Of a stretch of 64,000 nt of DNA, positions 18,847 through 27,985 are shown one piece after another. How positions within the stretch are numbered: the stretch's first letter is position 1; the number at the start of each line of letters is the position of its first letter. Under the pieces are notes generated by a model. The model was not told where the DNA came from. It made no database searches and worked only from the letters and a program-made list of their open reading frames with translations. The position numbers and the translations under genes are program-made. Source of the stretch: Pararcticibacter amylolyticus (GTDB lineage: Bacteria; Bacteroidota; Bacteroidia; Sphingobacteriales; Sphingobacteriaceae); contig NZ_QEAS01000005.1 in assembly GCF_003130405.1 (NCBI RefSeq), forward strand, positions 157,318 through 221,317. Reading direction: 5' to 3'.

Positions 18847-19692
18847 ATGAAGGTTTTCTTTTTTGCTGTATTCATTATATGGGGAAGCTCGTCTGTAAAG
18901 GCAGCAATGCCTCCTGAAAGGATTATTACACTAAGCGGAGCGCTGACGGAAACTGTTGATGCTCTTGGTTTAGGAAAGAATATTGTGGGTACCGATGTTA
19001 CGAGCACATACCCTGCGTCTTTGAGCAGGGTGCCGAAGGTGAGCCGCAACCGCTCTGTTTCGGCAGAAGGCTTAATGGCGTTTCGGCCCGGCCTGGTTCT
19101 GGCTCCTGAAGGAGATGTGCCGAAAGAGATACAATATCAGCTGAAGGAAGCCGGGATCCGGTTTGTCAGTATCAGGCAGGAATACTCGGTAAACGGGGCA
19201 CTTAACTTTATCCGAAAAGTAGCTGCAGCCTGCGGGGTTCAGGCAAGGGGAGAGACCCTGGCAAAACAAACCTTTGTCAGGGTTCAGGCAGCTCTTAGCA
19301 AGGTAAAGAGCAACCCGGTTACCAAAGGCAGGGTATTGTTTATTTATGCAAGGGGCAGCGGTACGATGCTTGTCGCCGGGAAGGGGAGCAGCCTGGACGC
19401 GATTATCAGGCTCGCCGGTGCCCGCAATGCTATTCAGGAATTTACCGATTTCAAACCTTACACAACTGAGGCCCTGGTAAAGGCAAACCCGGATGCGATT
19501 TTGATGTTCGACTTTGGCCTGAGCAGCCTGGGGGGCCGTCAGGCTGTCCTGGCGATGCCTGGCGTGTCTCTTACAAATGCCGGTAAAAGCAGCCGGGTGA
19601 TCGATATGGATGGTTCGTTGCTGACCAGTTTCAGTACCCGTCTTCCGGATGCAATTGCCGGATTGAATGAAAGGCTTACAGCAAGCAGGTGA
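18847..19692 (+). CDS. hmuT: Heme ABC transporter periplasmic binding protein
   Basis: A 281-residue periplasmic binding protein of the Peripla_BP_2 (helical-backbone) type. The ATG at 18847 begins a signal peptide (FFFAVFIIWGSSSVKA), so the upstream GTG at 18802 is rejected. Conserved blocks are PERIITLSGALTETVDALGLG, VGTDVTSTYPASL, LMAFRPGLVLA and MLVAGKGSSLDAIIRLAGA, the last typical of HmuT/ShuT. It is first in a tight operon with the permease gene (14-nt gap) and the ATPase gene (9-nt gap), divergent from the heme receptor cluster. Confidence 0.88.
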   Translation: MKVFFFAVFIIWGSSSVKAAMPPERIITLSGALTETVDALGLGKNIVGTDVTSTYPASLSRVPKVSRNRSVSAEGLMAFRPGLVLAPEGDVPKEIQYQLKEAGIRFVSIRQEYSVNGALNFIRKVAAACGVQARGETLAKQTFVRVQAALSKVKSNPVTKGRVLFIYARGSGTMLVAGKGSSLDAIIRLAGARNAIQEFTDFKPYTTEALVKANPDAILMFDFGLSSLGGRQAVLAMPGVSLTNAGKSSRVIDMDGSLLTSFSTRLPDAIAGLNERLTASR

Positions 19693-19706
19693 ACCGGTAA
19701 ATAATA

Positions 19707-20747
19707 ATGAAGAAAACGTTTATTTATTCAAGCCTCATGGGGGCGCTTTTTATAGCTCTTGCTTCCTCGCTCGCTATGGGGGCAATGCAGGTGCCGTTGA
19801 GAGATGTATTGATTATACTGGCAAAATACGGGGGACTAATGAAAAACATTGCGGTGGATCCTTCATACGAGGGGGTGATTCATATAGTCAGGTTGCCGCG
19901 AGTCTTACTCGGCGTGCTGGTAGGGGCGGCTCTTGGGGTTTCGGGGGCGGCTATTCAGGGAATCTTCAGGAATCCGCTTGCAGAACCCGGACTGATCGGT
20001 ATCTCCGCAGGTGCGTCACTTTTTGCTGTTGCGATCATTGCCCTTGAAGTGTCGCTTCTGTCCGTGCTGAGCAACGTTCTGGGATATTATTTGCTCGCGA
20101 TCGGTGCATTCACGGGAGCCGGTATAGCGGCATTAACCGTTTATCAGCTTTCGAGAACTGAAGGCAGGCCGAACGTGGCCACTATGCTGCTTGCAGGTAT
20201 TGCAATCAACGCGCTGGCGGGAGCTCTGACGGGGCTTATTACCTATATGGCGGAGGAGCAGCAGCTCCGCTCGATCACTTTCTGGATGCTGGGAAGCCTG
20301 GGAGGCGCTACATGGCAGTCAGTAGGCTGTATTGCACCGTTCGTTCTGATCCCTGTCTTCATATTGCCGCTTCTGGGTAAGAGCCTCAATGCTTTTGCAC
20401 TTGGCGAAACGCAGGCCGATTTGCTGGGACTCCGCACGGACAGGGTAAAGCTCCAGGTCGTTCTGCTGGCTACCATGGCCGTTGGCGCATCTGTTGCAGT
20501 ATCGGGCATTATCGGGTTTGTAGGCTTACTCGTGCCGCACACGATACGGCTTATCGGCGGGGTGGATAATAAGTATGTTTTACCTGCTTCCGCTCTGCTG
20601 GGCGCACTTATCATGACCGTTGCCGACCTGATCGCGAGAACCCTGGCGGCACCTGTAGAGCTTCCTATCGGGGTAATTACAGCCTTGCTGGGCACCCCAA
20701 TGTTCCTGTATATCCTGGTGAGAGATAAGAAAAAGGTGTTATATTAA
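19707..20747 (+). CDS. hmuU: Heme ABC transporter permease (FecCD family)
   Basis: A 346-residue FecCD/BtuC-type permease with about ten membrane helices. The family blocks RLPRVLLGVLVGAALGVSGA, IQGIFRNPLAEPGLIGISAGA, FWMLGSLGGATW, GIIGFVGLLVPHTIRLI and the C-terminal ELPIGVITALLGTPMFLYIL are all intact. It forms the inner-membrane channel of HmuTUV. Membership of the heme rather than the ferric siderophore branch rests on neighbours: the HmuT-like protein, HmuY proteins and heme oxygenase. Confidence 0.9.
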   Translation: MKKTFIYSSLMGALFIALASSLAMGAMQVPLRDVLIILAKYGGLMKNIAVDPSYEGVIHIVRLPRVLLGVLVGAALGVSGAAIQGIFRNPLAEPGLIGISAGASLFAVAIIALEVSLLSVLSNVLGYYLLAIGAFTGAGIAALTVYQLSRTEGRPNVATMLLAGIAINALAGALTGLITYMAEEQQLRSITFWMLGSLGGATWQSVGCIAPFVLIPVFILPLLGKSLNAFALGETQADLLGLRTDRVKLQVVLLATMAVGASVAVSGIIGFVGLLVPHTIRLIGGVDNKYVLPASALLGALIMTVADLIARTLAAPVELPIGVITALLGTPMFLYILVRDKKKVLY

Positions 20748-20756
20748 AATCTCAAT

Positions 20757-21629
20757 ATGCTTACACTTCATTCAGTCGGTTATAGTATCCAGAACAGGGC
20801 GCTGCTTAAGGACATCAGTTTTCATCTGGGACAGGGTGAAATGATGGCTGTACTTGGCGCCAACGGAGCCGGGAAATCTACCCTTCTCCGGTTGTTAAGT
20901 GCCGAACGCAGCCCTTCCCGCGGTGTGATCCATTTTCGCCGGAAAGATCTCGCGGCTTACAGTCACCGCGAACTCGCATCCCTTCGTGCGGTCCTGAGCC
21001 AGCAAAACGCTCTGAGTATGCCCTTCCAGGTAGAAGAGGTGGTGATGATGGGACGCTATCCGCACTTCAGCCACCGTCCGGGCAGAAAAGACGCAGTAGC
21101 TGTTGCAGAAACAATGGAAGTCTGCGGTCTTAGTCACCTGGCCGACCGGAATGTTCTCACGCTGTCGGGCGGTGAGCAGCAACGTGTCCAGTTTGCGAGA
21201 GCGCTGGCGCAGATATGGGACCGGCCGCAATCCCTCATTCTGATGGATGAGCCGGTGGCAGCACTGGATCCCGAATACCAGCAGCAGCTGCTCGCTATTA
21301 CAAAAGCACTTTGCAGTCACGGGTTCACTTCTGTGGCGGTTTTACATGAGATCAACCTGGCGGCACAGTATGCCGACCGGATCCTGATGCTTAAAAACGG
21401 GAGAAAATGGCACGACGGTACTCCTGCTGAGGTATTAACCCCTTCGCATATTTATACCGTGTTTAATGCCGAGACAGAGGTGTTTATCAACCCCAAGACC
21501 CTGCGTCCGTATGTGATGCAAAAAGAAGTTAAACTAGATGCCTCCCGGTTTAATTCCCTGCTTCCACTGAAGCCGGCTGCATCTCTTACATTTTCAGATC
21601 GCTCGGAGCAATACCAAAATATTTCTTGA
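20757..21629 (+). CDS. hmuV: Heme ABC transporter ATP-binding protein
   Basis: A 290-residue ABC ATPase. Walker A is GANGAGKSTLLR, the Q-loop region is VLSQQNALSMPFQVEEVVMMGRYPH (typical of HmuV), the signature is LSGGEQQRVQFARAL, Walker B is LILMDEPVAALD, and the H-loop is VLHEINLAA. The chain is 25-30 residues longer than usual, ending in a tail (LPLKPAASLTFSDRSEQYQNIS). The last 44 bases of this tail overlap the 3' end of the convergent AraC-family gene, so the extension may be a late-stop run-on. Confidence 0.92.
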   Translation: MLTLHSVGYSIQNRALLKDISFHLGQGEMMAVLGANGAGKSTLLRLLSAERSPSRGVIHFRRKDLAAYSHRELASLRAVLSQQNALSMPFQVEEVVMMGRYPHFSHRPGRKDAVAVAETMEVCGLSHLADRNVLTLSGGEQQRVQFARALAQIWDRPQSLILMDEPVAALDPEYQQQLLAITKALCSHGFTSVAVLHEINLAAQYADRILMLKNGRKWHDGTPAEVLTPSHIYTVFNAETEVFINPKTLRPYVMQKEVKLDASRFNSLLPLKPAASLTFSDRSEQYQNIS

Positions 21630-22560
21630 AAGCTACACTGAAATTCTGCTGGTGATTGTATCCGGTCAGCTGCGCCACTTCAAAAATACTTTTACGTTCG
21701 TCGAGCAATAAATTGCGGGCTTTTTCCATCCTGACGCGGGTGAGGTAATCGTGAATAGTGACCGAAAAGTAATCCTTAAAGAGCTGTCTCAGCTTGAACT
21801 CGTTCATGGTCACTTCAGCTGCCAGTTCTTTTTGCGTAGGCGCTTCGGCATAATGTTCATCCAGTATGTTCCGTGCTTTCAGCAGCTTGTTGACATCCTC
21901 TTTAGGGTACAATTGTTCCTTTTTATCCTTACTATCCTGTAATTGCTCAAACTGGTATAAAAGCAGTTCTGAAATCTTCGACTCCGTATGGATTCTCCTG
22001 GCTTCACCGCTTCTGCGGGTATCTTTGAGGTCGCTGATCACCCGTTGCATTTCATAGGTGACGACCATATCATCCTTAGCAAAAGAAGTATACCGGCCTT
22101 CCATAATGGCCTGTACAAAATGTTCGTGTAAACTCGACGCGGGGTCTATCAGTTTGAAATAGAATTCTTTTGAGAGTACCATCAGGAAATAAGAGTATTC
22201 CAGTCCCGCCTGTAATTCATATTCCTCTGCTGAAGAAGGAATATACCGGACATTGTGCCTGCTGCGTCCGGGGCCCGGGTCTTTCTGTTTGCTTCCGGAA
22301 ATCTTCCGGTAAAAAACGAACTGACTGGTAATGGTTTCTCCTTTTACCTCTGTATGGATCTTTACCGGCCGGTCGAAACTCATATCCGAATGCAGCAGAA
22401 ACATTCCCCCGGTGGAGATCTGGTAGCTTTCCATTTTTACGGGAGTACGCTGCAAACCTGTCCGTTTTTCACTTATGGGACTGTTAGGGGCGCACTTATC
22501 AGGGACGTCTTCTATAAACAACCACTCGGGGAGTCCCACTATTTTGCTCTTTATGATCAT
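21586..22560 (-). CDS. AraC-family transcriptional regulator (PchR-like context)
   Basis: A 324-residue regulator. The C-terminal 100 residues form the two-HTH AraC domain: ARNILDEHYAEAPTQKELAA, then MNEFKLRQLFKDYF in the first HTH and FEVAQLTGYNHQQNFSVAFKKYFGIAPSDLK in the second. The N-terminal 210 residues would be the sensor domain, similar in layout to PchR/YbtA-type siderophore regulators. It lies tail to tail with hmuV, sharing 44 bp. Its promoter carries a Fur-like palindrome nearly identical to the one on the heme receptor promoter. It probably activates the heme genes when the cognate substrate is present and iron is low. Confidence 0.88.
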   Translation of the reverse strand: MIIKSKIVGLPEWLFIEDVPDKCAPNSPISEKRTGLQRTPVKMESYQISTGGMFLLHSDMSFDRPVKIHTEVKGETITSQFVFYRKISGSKQKDPGPGRSRHNVRYIPSSAEEYELQAGLEYSYFLMVLSKEFYFKLIDPASSLHEHFVQAIMEGRYTSFAKDDMVVTYEMQRVISDLKDTRRSGEARRIHTESKISELLLYQFEQLQDSKDKKEQLYPKEDVNKLLKARNILDEHYAEAPTQKELAAEVTMNEFKLRQLFKDYFSVTIHDYLTRVRMEKARNLLLDERKSIFEVAQLTGYNHQQNFSVAFKKYFGIAPSDLKM

Positions 22561-22591
22561 GGCACACGCATCAAAGGACTTAAGTTCAGCT

Positions 22592-22629
22592 CAAATATAA
22601 TATTATTTATAATCTTTCTAAATAATATT
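22592..22629 (-). promoter_or_regulatory. Promoter and Fur-like operator of the AraC-family gene
   Basis: The minus strand carries TATATTTG (22592-22599), an exact TAnnTTTG -7 box, 32 bp from the start codon. Immediately upstream is a palindrome with perfect 11-bp arms (22599-22609 and 22619-22629) and a 9-nt centre. Its inner 23 bp (22603-22625) follow TTATTT-N11-AAATAA, as at 18505-18527. The operator would cover the promoter spacer and the -33 region. Confidence 0.75.
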
Positions 22630-22684
22630 GTGATTGATTTGTGTTTCCTGATGCGCTGCCTGAAGGAAGGTTTTATTTAGCCTT

Positions 22685-24583
22685 TCAGATCTTAGCCCAT
22701 GTCCATTTCACTCCGAAGGTGTACCATCTGCCCGGCATTGGAGATGCGCCGGCCTCCACGTATTCCTTGTTGGTTAAATTCGTGGCGTCAATATAGACTG
22801 TAAATGCTCCCGGAGTAACGGAAAGCCTGTTATCGATGAGCAGGTACCCTTTAGCAGCTGAGTTAATCCGTTCTGCGTACCGAAGGCCCAGGCTCATATT
22901 TAAGAGGTTGCGGTAGTTAAGGATGATGTTGCCGGTTATCTGGTGGCGCAGGCTGTTGATGGCATAATTGGAAATCAGGCCAGCAGCATTTTTGACGGAT
23001 ACCTCCGGCGATAGCCATGTATAGGAGGCCCGGGTGATCACTCCCCATTTCTGGCTGCTGTTAATTTCAGTAAAGCGATAATCTGCATTTAGCGAAAGTC
23101 CCCGGGTGTTAATCATTGTCGAGTTCATCGGCTGCCACGGATCTTCTATCCTGTATTTGATCCAGTCGATAAAGTTGCTGGTATGCCGGTAGAAGCCACT
23201 CAAAGATGCATTCAGACGCGATGATGACCATTTCACTCCGGCTTCTGACGACACCGAGTGTTCGGGCCGGAGTTCGCTGTTTCCGATATTCGTGGGGCCG
23301 GTATAATAAAGGTCGGTAAACGTGGGAAGCCGCTGGCCTGTCCCGACATTGGCAAATAACCTGACCTGATCCACAACCTGCCAGCCAGCGTCTATTCCTG
23401 GGAAGATTTCCCACCCGTAATCAGAATTGTAATTAAGATAGGCGCCGGCATTGACCAGTACCGAAGGAATGGCAGTAAAGCTGTATTCTGCTGAGATCCC
23501 CGCGTTGTTTCGTTTGCGGTCTCCAAGGTTATTGCTGTTGATCTGTTCACTGCGAAATTCAAATCCGGCGCCGATGGTTCCCAGCGAGGTATGGAACGTG
23601 TTGTTTAGTTCAGCGCCGGTCACGTCCGTTTTATGAATATTATGGAAAGCGTCGGGGTTTTGCCTGACGAAGATATAATCATCCTTATTGTGCCGGAAGC
23701 TCAGACGAGGTTTCATCACCCAACCTTCCGTCACCTGCCAGGTGCTGCTGACACCGCCGGTGAAAGTTGTGACGGCCTCTTTCGATTCCTTGTCTTTGGG
23801 GGCGGCGTAGAAGAAGCTGGCCCCGAAGTCGTTATTGATGAAGCCCGCCATGACATCGATCGTATTTCGGTCTGAAACTTTAAAAGAGCTTTGATAATAG
23901 GCCTTTGTGTTATTGAATGATGTATTATAACGATAGCCGGAGGCGGCGTCATTTGAAAAGGCGAGCATGTGTTTTGATGCCTTACCCGCCAAAGTGCCTC
24001 CGATCCGTATGCCATTTCCACCGTAGGGTGCCTGATTGGAAGTGTCTCTTTTAAAATTGCTTCCGGTATATGCGTTCGCGTAAAATTCTGTTTGATCAGG
24101 TTTTCTTGTGACAATGTTAATGGCTCCGTTCAGAGCGTTCAGCCCGAAGATTCTGGCTGCTGCCCCTTTCAGGATTTCTATACGCTCGATTTCATCGACC
24201 GACACCGGCAGGTTCATGGTGAGGTGCCCGGTCTGGGGATCATTTACTTTTACACCGTTCAGCAGAACCAGTGTCTGATCGAAAGTGCCGCCATCTATCC
24301 CGATATCTGTCTGAACGCCCCAGGGGCCTCTTTGCCTCACATCCAATCCGGCTACATAGGTTAATAATTCATTCAGTGATTTTACAGGCATCGTATTAAT
24401 GACAGCCCGGTCGAGCACCTGGATGTTGCGGTTCTGCTTTTTAAAAGGGATTTGGATCCGGCTCTCGCTCACCACGATTTCATTTAATGTCTGACCGTTT
24501 TCCTGGGCTATTGAAAGAATCGGAAACAGAAGGACGGATAGTAACCATAAAGGCATGTAATAAGCCTGGTATAAACTTTTCAT
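22685..24583 (-). CDS. TonB-dependent receptor, BtuB-like
   Basis: A 632-residue outer-membrane receptor with a signal peptide (LLSVLLFPILSIAQ) and no CarboxypepD_reg domain. The TonB-box region may be EIVVSES, the plug (about 50-160) contains VDEIERIEILKGAAARIFG and LNALNGAINIVTRKP, and the barrel ends PMPGRWYTFGVKWTWAKI. Size and layout recall BtuB/FepA-type receptors for small cofactors or siderophores. It is transcribed away from a MocR/PdxR-type regulator across a shared 114-bp region, which hints that its substrate is tied to that regulator's effector. It is separate from the heme operon. The substrate is unknown. Confidence 0.85.
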   Translation of the reverse strand: MKSLYQAYYMPLWLLSVLLFPILSIAQENGQTLNEIVVSESRIQIPFKKQNRNIQVLDRAVINTMPVKSLNELLTYVAGLDVRQRGPWGVQTDIGIDGGTFDQTLVLLNGVKVNDPQTGHLTMNLPVSVDEIERIEILKGAAARIFGLNALNGAINIVTRKPDQTEFYANAYTGSNFKRDTSNQAPYGGNGIRIGGTLAGKASKHMLAFSNDAASGYRYNTSFNNTKAYYQSSFKVSDRNTIDVMAGFINNDFGASFFYAAPKDKESKEAVTTFTGGVSSTWQVTEGWVMKPRLSFRHNKDDYIFVRQNPDAFHNIHKTDVTGAELNNTFHTSLGTIGAGFEFRSEQINSNNLGDRKRNNAGISAEYSFTAIPSVLVNAGAYLNYNSDYGWEIFPGIDAGWQVVDQVRLFANVGTGQRLPTFTDLYYTGPTNIGNSELRPEHSVSSEAGVKWSSSRLNASLSGFYRHTSNFIDWIKYRIEDPWQPMNSTMINTRGLSLNADYRFTEINSSQKWGVITRASYTWLSPEVSVKNAAGLISNYAINSLRHQITGNIILNYRNLLNMSLGLRYAERINSAAKGYLLIDNRLSVTPGAFTVYIDATNLTNKEYVEAGASPMPGRWYTFGVKWTWAKI

Positions 24584-24640
24584 GCCGCAAATGTAGAGTC
24601 TGCAACTTTTGCTACAGGCTGCCGGATTTTACTTTTGTGA

Positions 24641-24710
24641 TAGTCCGGTTTGGGAAAATTAGCCATTTTTTATATTTTTCCGGACTATATAAATTTAATG
24701 GGTAGTCCGG
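24641..24710. promoter_or_regulatory. Shared divergent control region with three TAGTCCGG sites
   Basis: TAGTCCGG occurs at 24641-24648 (plus), 24680-24687 (minus) and 24703-24710 (plus); the last covers codons 2-4 of the MocR-type gene. A plus-strand promoter, TTTG (24649-24652), 18 nt, TATATTTT (24671-24678), lies between the first two sites. MocR regulators are known to bind repeated short motifs in their own divergent promoters, so these are probable operator units. Confidence 0.6.
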
Positions 24711-26182
24711 ATAGGGTTCTTTTCGCGGGTTTAGTCTCCATCGACAGAGACAGTAGTATTGCGGTGTATTTGCAGATTGCGAGGCAGATTGCAGGGGCGG
24801 TAAAGCAGGGTATCCTGCAGCCCGGCTTACGTTTGCCTGGTTCCAGGACATTATCGCTGGAGCTGAACGTTCACCGAAAGACGGTTGTAGCGGCATACGA
24901 TGAGCTGGAGTCGCAGGGATGGATTGAAATGAAACCCAATAAGGGCGCCTATATTCATTCCGAACCGCCGTCGGCAAGCTCCGTGACAGCCGGATCTTCC
25001 GGTCGTCGCGCTGAATTTGCTTCCCAGACGGGTTATACTTTCAGGCGGAGTATCCTGCTGGATAAGCCGCAGGAGCCTAATCCGGGCTGGCTGACATTTT
25101 CCGATGGTATGCCGGACATACGGCTTGCGCCTACCAGCAGGCTTGCACATACCTTCAGCGGGATTATGAAACGGAAGAACAACCGGAAATATCTTGGCTA
25201 TTCCGGTGTTGAGGGGAATGTTTTTTACCGCGAGACCCTGGCAGATTACCTGAATAACACGAGGGGCCTCCATATTACGAAAGATAACATACTCACAACG
25301 CGCGGTACCCAGATGGCGATTTTCCTCACGTCAAGCCTGCTTCTTGCTCCTGGTGACCTCGTCATTGTTGGCAAACTTGGGTATTATGAGGCCAACATGA
25401 TCTTTCAGCATTTTGGTGCTTCGCTTATGCAGGTCCCTGTCGACAAGGACGGGATCTCCGCAGATGCTGTCGCGGAGCTCTGCCAGGCAAACCGCATCCG
25501 GATGATCTATCTTACGCCAAGTCATCATTATCCAACGACCGTTACGCTAAGTCAGCGAAGGCGAAATGAACTTCTGGAGCTCTCTGCAAAGTATGGATTT
25601 ATAATCCTGGAGGACGATTACGATCACGATTTTCATTATAATCCAGGGCTCCCCTTACCGCTCGCCAGTTCCGACCAGCAGGGAATGACCATTTACACCG
25701 GTTCATTTTGCAAGGCCCTGGCGCCCGGATTGCGGATGGGCTACCTGGTTGCGCCTCTTAACCTGATAGATGAACTGGGGAGGTTAAGGCAGATCGTGGA
25801 CCGCCAGGGAGACGTAACCATGGAACAGGCGATAGCAGAAATGCTGGCCGAAGGAGAGATCCTGCGGCAGTTAAAAAAGAATCAGAAAATATACAGGGAA
25901 CGGCGGGATGCTTTTTGTTCTTTATTGCAGAACGAACTGAAAGGTGATGTGGATTTTATTACACCTCCCGGAGGGTTGTCTGTGTGGACGGAATGGGACA
26001 GGAGAATGAACCTCATGCGGATCAGTAAGCAATGTACGAAATATGGCTTGCTTCTTCCGCCGATGCTTCTTTATCAGAACGAATCAGTAACTGCCATGAA
26101 GCTGGGCTTTGCCGATCTTAACGACACGGAGATGCAGGAAGCTGTCGGGATACTTTCGCGCGTGGTACGGGAATCAGCTTAA
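24698..26182 (+). CDS. MocR/PdxR-type regulator (GntR HTH fused to aminotransferase fold)
   Basis: A 494-residue fusion regulator. An N-terminal GntR winged helix (about 10-85: SIAVYLQIARQIAGAVKQGI, then LPGSRTLSLELNVHRKTVVAAYDEL) is joined to a class I aminotransferase fold (about 130-490). PLP-site residues are in LEDDYDHDF and in FCKALAPGLRMG, where K339 is the expected Schiff-base lysine. The frame is open to a TTG at 24650, but the ATG at 24698 follows a plausible promoter at the right distance. PdxR members control pyridoxal phosphate synthesis, others control transporters; here the only divergent partner is a TonB receptor gene, and no pdx genes are nearby. Confidence 0.9.
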   Translation: MGSPDRVLFAGLVSIDRDSSIAVYLQIARQIAGAVKQGILQPGLRLPGSRTLSLELNVHRKTVVAAYDELESQGWIEMKPNKGAYIHSEPPSASSVTAGSSGRRAEFASQTGYTFRRSILLDKPQEPNPGWLTFSDGMPDIRLAPTSRLAHTFSGIMKRKNNRKYLGYSGVEGNVFYRETLADYLNNTRGLHITKDNILTTRGTQMAIFLTSSLLLAPGDLVIVGKLGYYEANMIFQHFGASLMQVPVDKDGISADAVAELCQANRIRMIYLTPSHHYPTTVTLSQRRRNELLELSAKYGFIILEDDYDHDFHYNPGLPLPLASSDQQGMTIYTGSFCKALAPGLRMGYLVAPLNLIDELGRLRQIVDRQGDVTMEQAIAEMLAEGEILRQLKKNQKIYRERRDAFCSLLQNELKGDVDFITPPGGLSVWTEWDRRMNLMRISKQCTKYGLLLPPMLLYQNESVTAMKLGFADLNDTEMQEAVGILSRVVRESA

Positions 26183-26266
26183 TTATCACGATCTTTTTGT
26201 TTTGTTGATGAAAATATTTATCATAGCGTTCCAAAAGAACCAATTGATATTTAACCATATAATTCC

Positions 26267-27985
26267 ATGAAAGCTAAGCTGACCATATGCCTTCTCGCAC
26301 TTGCCTGGAGCTCCTATGCACAGGTAAAAAAAGATTTATCGCCGGATGGCTGGAAAAAGCTTAGCCTGAGAGAAAAGATCGGTCAGACCATGCTTATGCT
26401 GCCCGACAGGGAGTCGGAACTGCGGTTGGGAGGAGGCAGTCTGGAGGGCTTTTTCAGACGGTATCCGGTCACCGGGTTTTTCATGGGGTGGAAGCTCTTT
26501 ACGGGGATCCCGGAAAACAGACAGGCAGAACATCTTAAGAATGCTGCGGCAGAGTATCAGAGGGCAAGCCGGTTGCCTCTTATCTTTCAGCAGGACTACG
26601 AATATGGCGTCGATCTCCCGGGAATGACTTCACTTCCCAAAGAAATGACGCTGGGAGCCGCAAACTCGCCTGCTCTCGCATATGATTACGGAGCCAGTCT
26701 CGCAAAAGAAGCCAGGTCTGTGGGTGTAAAATGGGTGCTCCATCCGGTTGCCGACCTGAATATTAACCCTCTTAATCCTATTGTTAATACAAGGGCGATT
26801 TCAGACGACCCTGATAAAGCCATCAGGCTGCTGGGGCGGCAAATAAAAGGCTTGCAGGAGAATGGCGTGGCGGCTACTATTAAACATTTTCCGGGAGATG
26901 GGATGGACTCCCGTGACCAGCACCTCACGACAACCACGAACTCCCTGAGCATGGAGCAATGGAAGCAGTATCATGGTAAGGTTTTCCAGGCCCTGATTGA
27001 CAGCGGTGTTGCGGCTATCATGCCGGGACACATTACGTTGCCGGCATATCAGAAAGAAAAGTTAAACGGCTTCTTCCCCCCTGCAACCTTGTCGAAAGAA
27101 CTGTTAACCGGTCTTCTGAAAGGAGAGATGCATTTTAACGGCGTCATTGTGTCTGATGCGATGACTATGGGAGGCTTCAGGGGCTGGTATCCCAACCAGT
27201 TGGAAGGTGAGATCCAGAGTTTTCTGGCGGGAGTGGATGTTTTGTTATGGCCCTCTCCTGAATTTATGGATACTGTGGAGGTGAGGATAAAACGGGGTGA
27301 AATTCCGATGGCCCGGCTCGATGACGCCGTAAGCCGGATCTGGCGAATGAAGAAGCATTATGGTTTGTTCGACCGGAATAACCAGCTGCTGCGTGAAATG
27401 ACAGGCCAGGAGAAGGAGTTTGCGCAGAATACAGCAAGAAAGATCGCAGAAAATGCTGTGACATTGGTGCGGGACCGCTACAATGCAATTCCGGTGAGTC
27501 CGGCCAGAAGTAAAAAAATACTGGTGATCGGTGTAACGACTGAAAGCCGGAAAGGAGGGGATGGAGGGCTTGCTGTACTAAAGAACTTCCCCGAAGCTCT
27601 GAAGAAAAAGGGATTTGAAGTAGATTTTCAGCGGAACCTTCTTTATGAAACTCAGGGATGGACGGAGGATGTTACCTCAAAGTATGATAAAATAATTGTG
27701 GCAGTGGTTCGCCAGACCCATACACCTTTCGGCCCTCTTCAATTATATGATGACGAAGCCCAGACTGCCTGGGGCATTAATGCAATGGCCAAGGATAAGA
27801 TTATCGTAGTGTCGTTCGGCAGTCCGTATATTTTAAATGAATACTTCGAGAGGGTAAATACCTGCCTCAATGCTTATTCAAACAGCCCGGAAATGCATGA
27901 GGCTGTAGTGAAGGTACTCACCGGCGAGATTCAGGCAAAAGGGGTGTCTCCGGTAGTATTGGACAGGAAGTTGCCCGGCTTATAA
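26267..27985 (+). CDS. Secreted GH3 enzyme, NagZ-like (beta-N-acetylhexosaminidase branch)
   Basis: A 572-residue GH3 protein with a signal peptide (LTICLLALAWSSYAQ). The barrel (about 25-385) has KHFPGDGMDSRDQH, the Asp-His catalytic dyad loop of NagZ-type GH3 enzymes (D217-H219), and the nucleophile D297 in VIVSDAMTMGGF. A C-terminal alpha/beta domain (about 390-565) resembles GH3_C. The NagZ loop is replaced in true beta-glucosidases, so N-acetylglucosaminidase or muropeptide activity is more likely than hemicellulose cleavage. It starts 84 bp after the MocR gene and may not belong to the PUL that follows. Confidence 0.8.
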   Translation: MKAKLTICLLALAWSSYAQVKKDLSPDGWKKLSLREKIGQTMLMLPDRESELRLGGGSLEGFFRRYPVTGFFMGWKLFTGIPENRQAEHLKNAAAEYQRASRLPLIFQQDYEYGVDLPGMTSLPKEMTLGAANSPALAYDYGASLAKEARSVGVKWVLHPVADLNINPLNPIVNTRAISDDPDKAIRLLGRQIKGLQENGVAATIKHFPGDGMDSRDQHLTTTTNSLSMEQWKQYHGKVFQALIDSGVAAIMPGHITLPAYQKEKLNGFFPPATLSKELLTGLLKGEMHFNGVIVSDAMTMGGFRGWYPNQLEGEIQSFLAGVDVLLWPSPEFMDTVEVRIKRGEIPMARLDDAVSRIWRMKKHYGLFDRNNQLLREMTGQEKEFAQNTARKIAENAVTLVRDRYNAIPVSPARSKKILVIGVTTESRKGGDGGLAVLKNFPEALKKKGFEVDFQRNLLYETQGWTEDVTSKYDKIIVAVVRQTHTPFGPLQLYDDEAQTAWGINAMAKDKIIVVSFGSPYILNEYFERVNTCLNAYSNSPEMHEAVVKVLTGEIQAKGVSPVVLDRKLPGL

